Below, piece after piece: positions 14,053 through 19,444 of a stretch of 22,124 bases of DNA (position 1 is its first letter; every line of letters starts with the position of its first letter). The position numbers and the translations under genes are program-made. Below the pieces are notes generated by a model. It saw only the letters and a list, made by a program, of their open reading frames with translations. It was not told the origin of the DNA and searched no databases. The stretch is taken from positions 1-22,124 of the IMG/VR virus record IMGVR_UViG_3300009408_000035. One strand, given 5' to 3'. Origin of the DNA: a virus.

Positions 14053-14221
14053 TGTTCAACTCCCTCCGTTTTATCATCCTGAAACTTCCAGCTTCATTGT
14101 TACGGTATGCCTTTAAATCATCCCTTGCTTCAGACCAGCTTTCACTCTGCGTTAAGTCTTCCCAGCCAAACTCATACATACCCTGAACAACATGCAGATA
14201 CACATACTTATTCTTTTTCAC
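14045..14221 (-). CDS. Small conserved-looking phage protein, GTG start
   Basis: This 58-residue protein starts at GTG 14219-14221 with GGAGG about nine bases upstream. It opens MKKNKYVYLHVVQGMYEFG and continues with 'WEDLTQSESWSEARDDLKAY' and a basic C-terminus (MIKRREL). The pattern of Tyr/Trp-rich strands followed by a helix and 'IKRRE' looks like small phage proteins of unknown role. It overlaps the XRE gene and the DUF3850 gene at its ends. Confidence 0.7.
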   Translation of the reverse strand: MKKNKYVYLHVVQGMYEFGWEDLTQSESWSEARDDLKAYRNNEAGSFRMIKRRELNND

Positions 14222-14408
14222 AATGCCTTACCTCCAAATACAATCTCAAAACAACCTTCAGCCTATTCAGGCATACCTTTGGCATAGAACCTCTTACACC
14301 ACGTTCAGCCTTACTCACTGAGCTTTCATGTGTTCCCAAAAGCTCTGCAAATTCCACTTGCGTCATGCCTAGCCCTTTCCTCAAGTGAACAATAGGCTTC
14401 ATGTTCAT
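14208..14408 (-). CDS. XRE-family helix-turn-helix regulator
   Basis: This 66-residue protein is a bare HTH of the Cro/CI type: 'LRKGLGMTQVEFAELLGTHE' gives the first and second helices (TQVEFAELLG) and 'SSVSKAERGVRG' the recognition helix. It has no dimerisation or cleavage domain. It is the only classical transcription regulator in the window and is the best candidate for binding the repeated operator-like elements in promoters B, C and D, including the one that drives it. Its ATG overlaps the upstream stop (TAATG). Confidence 0.82.
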   Translation of the reverse strand: MNMKPIVHLRKGLGMTQVEFAELLGTHESSVSKAERGVRGSMPKVCLNRLKVVLRLYLEVRHCEKE

Positions 14409-14908
14409 TACTTATTACCTTGCTTTTCACAAAGCTTTTCGAGTGCCTTTTTCGATATTGTGTATGCAGTCGTAATATTTCCAAACCCTTCAGGAATCAT
14501 GTTATCTGCAACCAAGTACGCATAAGCAATACTGTCACTGAAATCCATGCCGCACCCATTCAGTGCAATCACTGTGCAATCAAGTTCTTCAATTTCCAAT
14601 ATAGATATGTTCGGCGCGTTCTCTGCAATATCTAACAATTCAGCCTCATCAACTCCGTACTGAATAACATGAGCAATGTTGTACATTGGATACCAGCTTT
14701 CTTCTAATTGCTGGAAAACATCATTTTCACGAACCCATATTGCCTTTTCCTCAACATCTGATTCATCCAAACCTTCATACTTCCAATCAACATAACCATC
14801 AGCCTGTTCCACCAGCTTTTCATCGTTATTACTTACTGCTTCCCAAGTCTTATTTACAAACTTATCGTAGCCTTCTTTTATCTCACTGATATTTATTGTG
14901 TATGACAT
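14408..14908 (-). CDS. Uncharacterised acidic protein
   Basis: This 166-residue protein is strongly acidic and Tyr/Trp-containing, and I cannot place it. It has a helical N-terminal half ('EGYDKFVNKTWEAVSNNDEK') and a second half with 'NISILEIEELDCTVIALNGCG', 'DSIAYAYLVADN' and a final helix. No catalytic or metal-binding signature is visible. It is in the early operon behind promoter B and joined to its neighbours by one-base overlaps. A small early protein acting on the host is one possibility. Confidence 0.62.
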   Translation of the reverse strand: MSYTINISEIKEGYDKFVNKTWEAVSNNDEKLVEQADGYVDWKYEGLDESDVEEKAIWVRENDVFQQLEESWYPMYNIAHVIQYGVDEAELLDIAENAPNISILEIEELDCTVIALNGCGMDFSDSIAYAYLVADNMIPEGFGNITTAYTISKKALEKLCEKQGNK

Positions 14909-15345
14909 TATTCTTCCCCCTCACTCGAAACTTCGTATGCAAGGTCTTCAAGAGCAAACCAAGCCATTGCATTTTTCACCTGAACCTCAGCATCATTCTC
15001 ACATGCAGGGTCAAACAACACTTCGCCAATTTCATCTTCTGAATAATTATCATTCAGGCAGTTGAAACTTTTTACCATTCCAATCATTCCACATTCACAA
15101 TTCTCTTCTGATTTTTCCTTTAGAAGCTGAAGCAATGCGTTCCTGTTATCATTAAAGAACTTCACCGTATCGCTGTAATACACAAACTTCCCATAACCAC
15201 CTGCCGCGCCATGCTCTGCGACCTGTTTCAAATCATCCTTACACTCTTCATCCAACTCTTCATATCCAAGCTGTTCAATTACTGCCTTCTTTAATCCCTC
15301 GTTCATTTTGTTCACCTCGCTTTTTTTTGTTTGGTTTCCTGCCAT
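14908..15345 (-). CDS. DUF7222-like early protein with leader B fused in frame
   Basis: The body (from MNEG at 15306) has 132 residues. It shows 'EHGAAGGYGKFVYYSDTVKF' (up to residue 59 of that form), 'FFNDNRNALLQLL', 'FNCL', 'DEIGEVLFDP' and 'NAMAWFALEDLAYEV', the pattern of a phage family I recall as DUF7222. Function is unknown. Two starts are possible. ATG 15345 is the leaderless MAGNQT start of promoter B and is here in frame, adding 13 residues. ATG 15306 has its own GAGGTG seven bases upstream. Both may be used. It is the first gene after promoter B and terminator B. Confidence 0.72.
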   Translation of the reverse strand: MAGNQTKKSEVNKMNEGLKKAVIEQLGYEELDEECKDDLKQVAEHGAAGGYGKFVYYSDTVKFFNDNRNALLQLLKEKSEENCECGMIGMVKSFNCLNDNYSEDEIGEVLFDPACENDAEVQVKNAMAWFALEDLAYEVSSEGEE

Positions 15346-15351
15346 GTGAAA

Positions 15352-15380
15352 ATTCTACACTGTTTTTGTTTATTATGCAA
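15352..15380 (-). promoter_or_regulatory. Promoter B with operator-like direct repeats
   Basis: TTGCAT (15375-15380), 17 bases, TAGAAT (15352-15357), then six bases to ATG 15345. A 14-base element (AATAAACAAAAACA) lies in the spacer at 15361-15374, and a copy with one change lies just upstream of the -35 at 15381-15394, 20 bases apart. It drives the early and recombination operon. Confidence 0.82.
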
Positions 15381-15413
15381 GGTTTTTGTTTATTTTGATT
15401 GTCGCCATGACAT

Positions 15414-15441
15414 AAAAAAAGCCACCCGAAGGCAGCTTTTT
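15414..15441 (-). terminator. Intrinsic terminator B
   Basis: On the minus strand a stem GCTGCC/GGTGGC, flanked by A-run and U-run, closes on a UUCG tetraloop (15427-15430), with two G-U pairs, and ends in seven T. It follows the dUTPase fragment and insulates promoter B from the operon upstream. Confidence 0.88.
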
Positions 15442-15458
15442 CGTTGGTAATGTTAGGT

Positions 15459-15524
15459 TTACTTGCCTGTTGAACCGAATCCACCATCACCACGCTCAGT
15501 CTCATCAAGTTCCTCAACAACCAT
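15459..15524 (-). CDS. dUTPase motif-V fragment as a 21-residue ORF
   Basis: The frame reads MVVEELDETERGDGGFGSTG followed by K and TAA. It is the C-terminal arm of trimeric dUTPases, where VVEELDETERG...GGFGSTG is motif V that folds over the active site. No other dUTPase motif is found upstream; an in-frame stop lies at 15540-15542. It has GAGG five bases before ATG, and the ATG overlaps the stop of the preceding micro-ORF (TGATG). It is most simply the tail of a deleted dut gene, but the well-placed start signals mean it could still be translated. Confidence 0.7.
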   Translation of the reverse strand: MVVEELDETERGDGGFGSTGK

Positions 15525-15589
15525 CAATGCCTCTTTATTTCACCCTCATGCTTTTCAATGCACCTTAGATGATACGCCCTATCTCCCAC
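15524..15589 (-). CDS. Micro-ORF, 21 residues, GTG start
   Basis: A GTG at 15587-15589, with GGAG a few bases upstream inside the end of the previous gene, opens a frame reading MGDRAYHLRCIEKHEGEIKR plus His. The 'YHLRC...H' pattern looks like part of a metal-binding knuckle. It ends exactly at the start of the dUTPase fragment. Real expression is uncertain. Confidence 0.3.
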   Translation of the reverse strand: MGDRAYHLRCIEKHEGEIKRH

Positions 15590-15803
15590 CTTCTCCGAAC
15601 CTCCTCAACTCAATACCGACTTCATTTAAGTTTGCATAATCCTGAATACATAGCCTGCCTATTTGCGGCATCACATCGTCAAAGAACTTCAATGCTTTCT
15701 TGGCACAACCTCTAAGCTCACCATTCTCATCTTCCAATGCCTCAATATATTCACTCACACTTGCTGGCGTATGCGCCATATCATCATCGCTTGGTTCAAC
15801 CAT
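15579..15803 (-). CDS. Small acidic hypothetical protein
   Basis: This 74-residue protein has a helical acidic core ('SVSEYIEALEDENGELRGCA' then 'KKALKFFDDVMPQIGRLC'), the type of short coiled-coil protein common in phage early regions. It overlaps the upstream Cys-rich gene by eight bases. Function unknown. Confidence 0.62.
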   Translation of the reverse strand: MVEPSDDDMAHTPASVSEYIEALEDENGELRGCAKKALKFFDDVMPQIGRLCIQDYANLNEVGIELRRFGEGGR

Positions 15804-16065
15804 CTATTGCCTCCATCCGACCCTTCTCAATTAAAAAATCTTCCATATCACCCTGACTACCCCCTGCCATAACTCTTTTCTCTACAATAGTTCCTGTTTC
15901 CGATATTTCACAAAACCGTTCAGCGGCTTCACCTATCAAAGCATAAGCCTCATTAAGTTCATCGCTCATCTTTTTTGCGTACCATGTTTCATGATGCGAA
16001 CAATCAGTCTTCAAACACCCATCTAAATTGCCCTTTATTATACAATTTCCGCATTGGTCAACCAT
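15796..16065 (-). CDS. Small protein with N-terminal Cys/His knuckle
   Basis: In this 89-residue protein the N-terminus 'CGNCIIKGNLDGCLKTDCSH' followed by HETWYAKK offers four Cys and two His for a zinc site (C-x2-C-x8-C-x4-C-x-H-H), and the rest is helical and acidic. The 'CLKTDC.HHETWY..K' pattern is typical of small phage proteins of unknown role. It is preceded by a 52-base stretch (16066-16117) with only an unconvincing 18-codon frame. Confidence 0.62.
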   Translation of the reverse strand: MVDQCGNCIIKGNLDGCLKTDCSHHETWYAKKMSDELNEAYALIGEAAERFCEISETGTIVEKRVMAGGSQGDMEDFLIEKGRMEAIDG

Positions 16066-16117
16066 TACTCACCACCTCTCAAGGTACTCATACATCCTCT
16101 TATGCTTGGCTTAGTAT

Positions 16118-16543
16118 TCATAGTACAATGTATTCACGTACATTATCCCAATCAACCTCTAAAGCTAACATAGGTCGATATTCACAGTTAAAATTCTTAA
16201 CTTCTAGTCTTGCATTTCCTTCTGGATGAGGATGCCCTTTTAAATGTGGCTGGCGCAAGCCTTTCTCGCGGACAACCTTATAATTATTATAATTACTACA
16301 CATTTGAGGCAAAAGTCTTATACCAGACTGATTACCCACAGTGCGCACATAGAATTCCTCATCACGCACCTTATTCCAATCCTCAGTCGTCATTGTTGGC
16401 GTAGGGTTTAGGATTTCTTCTAACATATCATTAGCTTTGTCTGCTGATTCCTCATAGCTTAATGCGCTGCCAAGCATTGTCATAATATCTTCAATCTTTT
16501 TGCGTTATACTGTAATCATTTCTTTTACTATCTGTTCACTCAT
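16118..16543 (-). pseudogene. Hypothetical gene with an in-frame TAA at codon 13
   Basis: A frame starts at ATG 16541-16543 with a good ribosome site (GGTGAG) and ATGA overlap to the gene before it. It reads MSEQIVKEMITV and meets TAA (16505-16507). The same frame then stays open for 129 codons (CGC AAA AAG ATT... on through MTMLGSALSYEESAD to the stop at 16118). The long part could restart at ATG 16481-16483, but its ribosome site is weak. The simplest reading is a gene of about 141 residues interrupted by one base change, or a sequencing error. The protein, with 'PHLKGHPHPEGNARLEV', is not one I recognise. Confidence 0.5.
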
Positions 16544-16698
16544 AACTCACCGTCCTCTATTTCTATTTTTTCGGCGCACCTACCACTGCTTAATACATCC
16601 ATTAACCTCTCCCTTTCAATAGCGTTGTGTCTGCTATTATATTTTAGGCAAAAATCATCATCGTCAATTTTGAAATTACAGTTGTCGCATACACCCAT
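16540..16698 (-). CDS. Small Cys-containing protein, 52 residues
   Basis: It starts at ATG 16696-16698, sharing one base with the stop of the HNH-like gene, and ends overlapping the next ATG (ATGA). The sequence MGVCDNCNFKIDDDDFCLKY has C-x2-C then Cys, with another Cys later, suggesting a small zinc site. Function unknown. Confidence 0.58.
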   Translation of the reverse strand: MGVCDNCNFKIDDDDFCLKYNSRHNAIERERLMDVLSSGRCAEKIEIEDGEL

Positions 16699-17249
16699 CA
16701 GCGCACCCTCTCATCATCATATTGCTCCTTTAATACCTTGGCATGCTCAATAAAGTAATCAACAATATTTTCCACACCGATTAGACTTACACCCCACTTC
16801 TTCATGTAATCGCTTTTCGTGTTGTTGTGGTACGCCAAATCACCCCAGCTATGAGCAAGTCCAACAAGTGGCACTTGCATGTAGTCGTTTCTTGGTCGCC
16901 GCCCATGAATATGATGGCAGTGCATATCATGCGCCCCTGCACCACGCTTTGCCGTTGCTCCAGTGACCACACAAGCCTGTTTGCCAAGCCAAGCACTATA
17001 TTCATCATCCACAATGTCATTACGCCCCTGCTTTGGCTTTCCTGCACGTTTAAACACCCTTTCTACTTTCTTCAGGCTGCGTATATGAGCCGATACACAT
17101 ACATACACATCATCATGTAGGTCTTTCACTTCATACATATCATCTTTCTTCTTGTTGAAATTCCTGCGAATCAAATCCTTCGCATCATCCAATGTGCATT
17201 CATACCCAAGGCACTTGCAGTTCTTAAACACCATGTACCGTTCAATCAT
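16698..17249 (-). CDS. HNH-like (DUF968/Ref-type) nuclease
   Basis: The protein has about 183 residues. The C-terminal half has 'YSAWLGKQACVVTGATAKRG' followed by 'HDMHCHHIHGRRPRNDYMQV', 'PLVGLAHSWGDLAYH' and 'YMKKWGV'. This is the W-x-x-x-PC-V-x-G...H-H-I-x-G...D...PL...H...H pattern of phage HNH endonucleases related to DUF968 and P1 Ref. These cut DNA, sometimes as recombination helpers. The N-terminal 80 residues are Lys/Cys-rich and unassigned. I prefer the ATG at 17249 because it overlaps the upstream stop (ATGA); an ATG 15 bases earlier is possible. Confidence 0.75.
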   Translation of the reverse strand: MIERYMVFKNCKCLGYECTLDDAKDLIRRNFNKKKDDMYEVKDLHDDVYVCVSAHIRSLKKVERVFKRAGKPKQGRNDIVDDEYSAWLGKQACVVTGATAKRGAGAHDMHCHHIHGRRPRNDYMQVPLVGLAHSWGDLAYHNNTKSDYMKKWGVSLIGVENIVDYFIEHAKVLKEQYDDERVR

Positions 17250-17596
17250 ACGACCACCAAACATTCTCTCATTGAATTTACTGCATTCCGCCTAAACTCT
17301 TTTGCCATACCATCAAGCCCATCCACAACCCCACGAAACCTATGCTCTTCCAAAGAAGCGGCATCGTCATTCCACTCTTTTGCGCTTTTCCATACCTGAA
17401 CTGCATTTGCCAGCCACGCATCCATCACCGCTTTAGCACTTGCAACATCACCAGCACTTCCATCATCAGCGAAAGCTCTCTTAAACTTTAACCCTTTCCA
17501 CTCCTGCCTAGTTACTTGCATCACAACTTCAGACCTTCCATTCCTAAACATTCTAACAGCGACCACCTTTTCATTTACCGATAATTGAGTTGACAT
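17246..17596 (-). CDS. First gene after promoter C, unknown function
   Basis: This 116-residue protein begins MSTQLSVNEKVVAVRMFRNG and continues with beta strands ('SEVVMQVTRQEWKGLKFKRA') and helical Ala/Trp-rich parts ('VMDAWLANAVQVWKSAKEW'). I recognise no family. The start has GAGG five bases upstream. A longer open frame to 17668 crosses the promoter and is not real. The leader C frame overlaps this start out of frame. Confidence 0.65.
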   Translation of the reverse strand: MSTQLSVNEKVVAVRMFRNGRSEVVMQVTRQEWKGLKFKRAFADDGSAGDVASAKAVMDAWLANAVQVWKSAKEWNDDAASLEEHRFRGVVDGLDGMAKEFRRNAVNSMRECLVVV

Positions 17597-17633
17597 ACAC
17601 ACCTCGCTTTTTGTTTGTTTGGCTTCCTGCCAT
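17571..17633 (-). CDS. Leader peptide C (MAGSQTNKKRGV...)
   Basis: This 20-residue frame starts at ATG 17631-17633, six bases after the -10 of promoter C. It begins MAGSQTNKKRGVYV and ends at TGA 17571-17573, 25 bases inside the following gene and in another frame. In this copy the stop does not coincide with the next start, so coupling would be by overlap. Confidence 0.42.
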   Translation of the reverse strand: MAGSQTNKKRGVYVNSIIGK

Positions 17634-17639
17634 GTGAAA

Positions 17640-17668
17640 ATTCTACACTGTTTTTGTTTATTGTGCAA
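17640..17668 (-). promoter_or_regulatory. Promoter C with operator-like direct repeats
   Basis: TTGCAC (17663-17668), 17 bases, TAGAAT (17640-17645), six bases to ATG 17633. A 14-base repeat lies in the spacer (17649-17662) and a copy matching at its last 11 bases lies at 17669-17682. There is no terminator here, unlike B and D; the upstream gene ends 26 bases before the -35. Confidence 0.82.
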
Positions 17669-17693
17669 TGTTTTTGTTTACATCTCTCCAGCA

Positions 17694-17837
17694 TCACTTA
17701 CACCTCTTTCCCAATTCCTGAAGGCATAAATTATAATCATCATCGCTTAGATGGTTCAGCCTGTTTGTTACAATCCTTGTAGCCAGTGAATGCGACCTCG
17801 CATGAGCTATCGCCTCAACAAAAAATTCAACACCCAT
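17694..17837 (-). CDS. Small hypothetical protein, 47 residues
   Basis: ATG 17835-17837 shares one base with the stop of the DnaJ-zinc gene (TAATG). The product begins MGVEFFVEAIAHARSHSLAT and continues RIVTNRLNHLSDDDYNLCL, with a basic C-terminus; it is probably helical. It is the last gene of the promoter D operon. Function unknown. Confidence 0.55.
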   Translation of the reverse strand: MGVEFFVEAIAHARSHSLATRIVTNRLNHLSDDDYNLCLQELGKRCK

Positions 17838-18187
17838 TATGTTTTCTCCTCAAAATAAGATTTCAATTCAGTCAGTACAGCTTCAGCAAATGCAAGCTTG
17901 CTTGATTCCACATTGCCACCAGCATCCAAATCATTTTCGTAAGTCTCATAATACTCAGCAATAACCTCTGACACTGCATCACTATCAACTTGCGATTCAA
18001 GCCACTTCAGCATTGTTAATACACCTGAACCTTCACACTGCTCACACATACTCTTTTCAGAACCGCTACCTTTACATGATTGGCAGCGCGTTCCATCTGC
18101 ATATCCCTCTCCACTTCCATTACATGAGCCACAATAGCCATCCTCATGCCCTGAGCCTTCACATTGTTTACATTCCTTTTTAATCAT
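17837..18187 (-). CDS. Stand-alone DnaJ-type zinc-finger protein
   Basis: This 116-residue protein has four CxxCxGxG repeats in its first 55 residues (CKQCEGSG, CGSCNGSG, CQSCKGSG, CEQCEGSG), the complete set that binds two zinc ions in DnaJ. It has no J domain, no substrate domain and no Gly/Phe linker; the remaining 60 residues are an acidic helical part. It could hold unfolded protein, act as a redox or assembly aid, or bind a host chaperone. It overlaps the upstream gene by four bases. Confidence 0.82.
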   Translation of the reverse strand: MIKKECKQCEGSGHEDGYCGSCNGSGEGYADGTRCQSCKGSGSEKSMCEQCEGSGVLTMLKWLESQVDSDAVSEVIAEYYETYENDLDAGGNVESSKLAFAEAVLTELKSYFEEKT

Positions 18188-18633
18188 GCTTTCACCTCCA
18201 AATCAATCTCCTTTATCACAGCAAGCATACTTCTTACCTGATACGCCATCCCACCTTCAATATGCTCACTTTGTTCAACCCTCTTTATTGCAAAACCAAT
18301 GCTTCGCTTCAAAAACTCAATCTCAAAGCTTCTCACCCCTACTGTGTATTCAGGCTCAGTACCATCGTCATCTTCACGCAATGCAGCAACCAACTCCACC
18401 GCATAATCTTCAGGGTCAACATTATGTTCATATTCACCCTCCCCACTGTCATCATGCAGTTCAAGCGATACATGACCATCAAGATTTAGACACCAATCAT
18501 CTTTAAATATATCTGCCAGCTTTCCAATAATCTGCTCACGCTCTTCGGGCGAATCATCCAACTCAGAAAACGTAGCCATCACACCCCTGTTGCCATCAGC
18601 ATCATCACCATACATTCCATCCCAAACCTTCAT
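18184..18633 (-). CDS. Uncharacterised acidic early protein
   Basis: This 149-residue, Asp/Glu-rich protein has the stretch 'GHVSLELHDDSGEGEYEHNV' and a helical C-terminal third ('FLKRSIGFAIKRVEQSE'). No motif known to me is present. Such acidic early proteins often bind host DNA-binding proteins, but that is only a possibility. It overlaps both neighbours by four bases. Confidence 0.6.
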   Translation of the reverse strand: MKVWDGMYGDDADGNRGVMATFSELDDSPEEREQIIGKLADIFKDDWCLNLDGHVSLELHDDSGEGEYEHNVDPEDYAVELVAALREDDDGTEPEYTVGVRSFEIEFLKRSIGFAIKRVEQSEHIEGGMAYQVRSMLAVIKEIDLEVKA

Positions 18634-18821
18634 GCCGTCACCTCAACCTTTCTTGCGCCAAGCGTTGCGAATGGCGTGCTATACAAATTCATAACCCTTG
18701 CTTGACTTTCGTGCTTATCATTTAATTTCTTGGCAAATTCCTTAACCTTTTCTATCGCATCAGCATCATTTGCTGCCCATACGTACATATCAAGTTCAAC
18801 CGTGTACCGTGATTCACTCAT
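18630..18821 (-). CDS. Small conserved-looking protein, 63 residues
   Basis: It begins MSESRYTVELDMYVWAANDA followed by 'DAIEKVKEFAKKLNDKHE' and a final strand pair. The beta-alpha-beta pattern with 'AANDADAIE' resembles small phage proteins where residues 'v.A.d.deAi..a' start a helix. The ATG overlaps the upstream stop (ATGA). Confidence 0.6.
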   Translation of the reverse strand: MSESRYTVELDMYVWAANDADAIEKVKEFAKKLNDKHESQARVMNLYSTPFATLGARKVEVTA

Positions 18822-18964
18822 AGCATCAAATCCCCTGCTTTAATTACTGTTGAAGCCCGATACTTAAAAGTGCGCTTCATTTTTGGGAAGCCGCTTGTAT
18901 CGGCAACATTTTCACTCTTTGTCTTGTTGAACTTATTATTTAATTCATTCAGTTCTTTTTTCAT
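18818..18964 (-). CDS. Small basic protein, 48 residues
   Basis: ATG 18962-18964 overlaps the end of the upstream gene, and TGA 18818-18820 overlaps the next ATG. It begins MKKELNELNNKFNKTKSENV and continues with a basic segment (KMKRTFKYRAS). It fills the whole stretch between its neighbours. Function unknown. Confidence 0.55.
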   Translation of the reverse strand: MKKELNELNNKFNKTKSENVADTSGFPKMKRTFKYRASTVIKAGDLML

Positions 18965-19275
18965 TTCAGACACCCTCCTTTTGATTCAATGTAATTCAAA
19001 AAAGGCATAGTCCATGTGTTTAAATCATCATAAGGGTCGTAGTTTTCTGCAATCTTATCATAGTCGCATTGCTCCATGAAAATTCGTTTTCCCGATTCGC
19101 CTTTGCTGAAATGATTGAATCTTAAGAGAACGCCTTCACTTTTTTCACCATTTTTAGCACTAATCTTTTCAATGCTTACGCCCCTGCTATTGATATAGCC
19201 AGCTATATCCCAGCCAGTTATTTTATATTCATCACCGTCAAGCGTTATTGTTTTAGATTTCTTATAAGCTTTCAT
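18961..19275 (-). CDS. First gene after promoter D, unknown function
   Basis: This 104-residue protein begins MKAYKKSKTITLDGDEYKIT and contains 'GWDIAGYINSRGVSIEKISA', 'LLRFNHFSKGESGKRIF' and 'DPYDDLNTWTMPFLNYI'. I recognise no family. Its ATG overlaps the stop of leader D (ATGA). A longer frame up to 19494 crosses the promoter and terminator and is spurious. Confidence 0.65.
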   Translation of the reverse strand: MKAYKKSKTITLDGDEYKITGWDIAGYINSRGVSIEKISAKNGEKSEGVLLRFNHFSKGESGKRIFMEQCDYDKIAENYDPYDDLNTWTMPFLNYIESKGGCLK

Positions 19276-19331
19276 TTTAATCTCCGCACCCCGTAAGCCT
19301 GTGCCGCTTTGTTTGTTTGGTTTCCTGCCAT
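19272..19331 (-). CDS. Leader peptide D (MAGNQTNKAAQAYGVRRLK)
   Basis: A 19-codon frame starts at ATG 19329-19331, six bases after the -10 of promoter D. Its TGA (19272-19274) overlaps the ATG of the next gene (19273-19275), the same arrangement as leader A and leader R. Confidence 0.5.
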   Translation of the reverse strand: MAGNQTNKAAQAYGVRRLK

Positions 19332-19337
19332 GTGAAA

Positions 19338-19366
19338 ATTCTACACTGTTTTTGTTTATTGTGCAA
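19338..19366 (-). promoter_or_regulatory. Promoter D with operator-like direct repeats
   Basis: TTGCAC (19361-19366), 17 bases, TAGAAT (19338-19343), six bases to ATG 19331. Two perfect 14-base copies of AATAAACAAAAACA flank the -35 on both sides (19367-19380 and 19347-19360), 20 bases apart, so a bound regulator would cover the promoter. This is the first promoter after the lysis genes. Confidence 0.85.
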
Positions 19367-19399
19367 TGTTTTTGTTTATTTTGATTGTCGCCATAGCAT

Positions 19400-19428
19400 A
19401 AAAAAAGCCGCCCGAAGGCAGCTTTTTC
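19400..19428 (-). terminator. Intrinsic terminator D, after the lysis genes
   Basis: A stem of 11 pairs (19402-19412 with 19417-19427) with one G-U pair closes on a UUCG tetraloop and is followed by T residues on the minus strand. It lies 17 bases after the endolysin stop and ends the late lysis transcript. The A/T-flanked symmetry could allow some action in the other direction. Confidence 0.9.
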
Positions 19429-19444
19429 GTTGGTAATGTTTGGC

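Larger units (their letters stand above)
15329..15454. repeat. 126-bp terminator-promoter repeat, copy B
   Basis: This stretch and 19315-19440 match at 121 of 126 positions by eye, with no gaps. Each copy holds, in transcription order, a conserved spacer, the terminator, a spacer, the operator-like repeats, the promoter and the first bases of the leader peptide. Confidence 0.9.
19315..19440. repeat. 126-bp terminator-promoter repeat, copy D
   Basis: This is the second copy of the unit at 15329-15454, with five mismatches. In this copy both 14-base operator-like repeats are perfect. Confidence 0.9.

Noticed and set aside
15275-15520. 81-codon minus frame beginning MLRNLMRLS
   Set aside because: It reads the dUTPase fragment, terminator, promoter B and leader in a wrong frame; an almost identical run of residues appears in the frame over the D copy because the DNA repeat is shared, not because of a protein family.
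16065-16121. 18-residue frame (MNTKPSIRGCMSTLRGGE) in a 52-base gap
   Set aside because: Start and stop overlap the neighbours, but composition is unremarkable, the ribosome site is poor and another frame across the gap looks equally protein-like.
17597-17668. Longer start for the 17246-17596 gene
   Set aside because: It would begin upstream of the promoter C transcript start; ATG 17596 has a good ribosome site.
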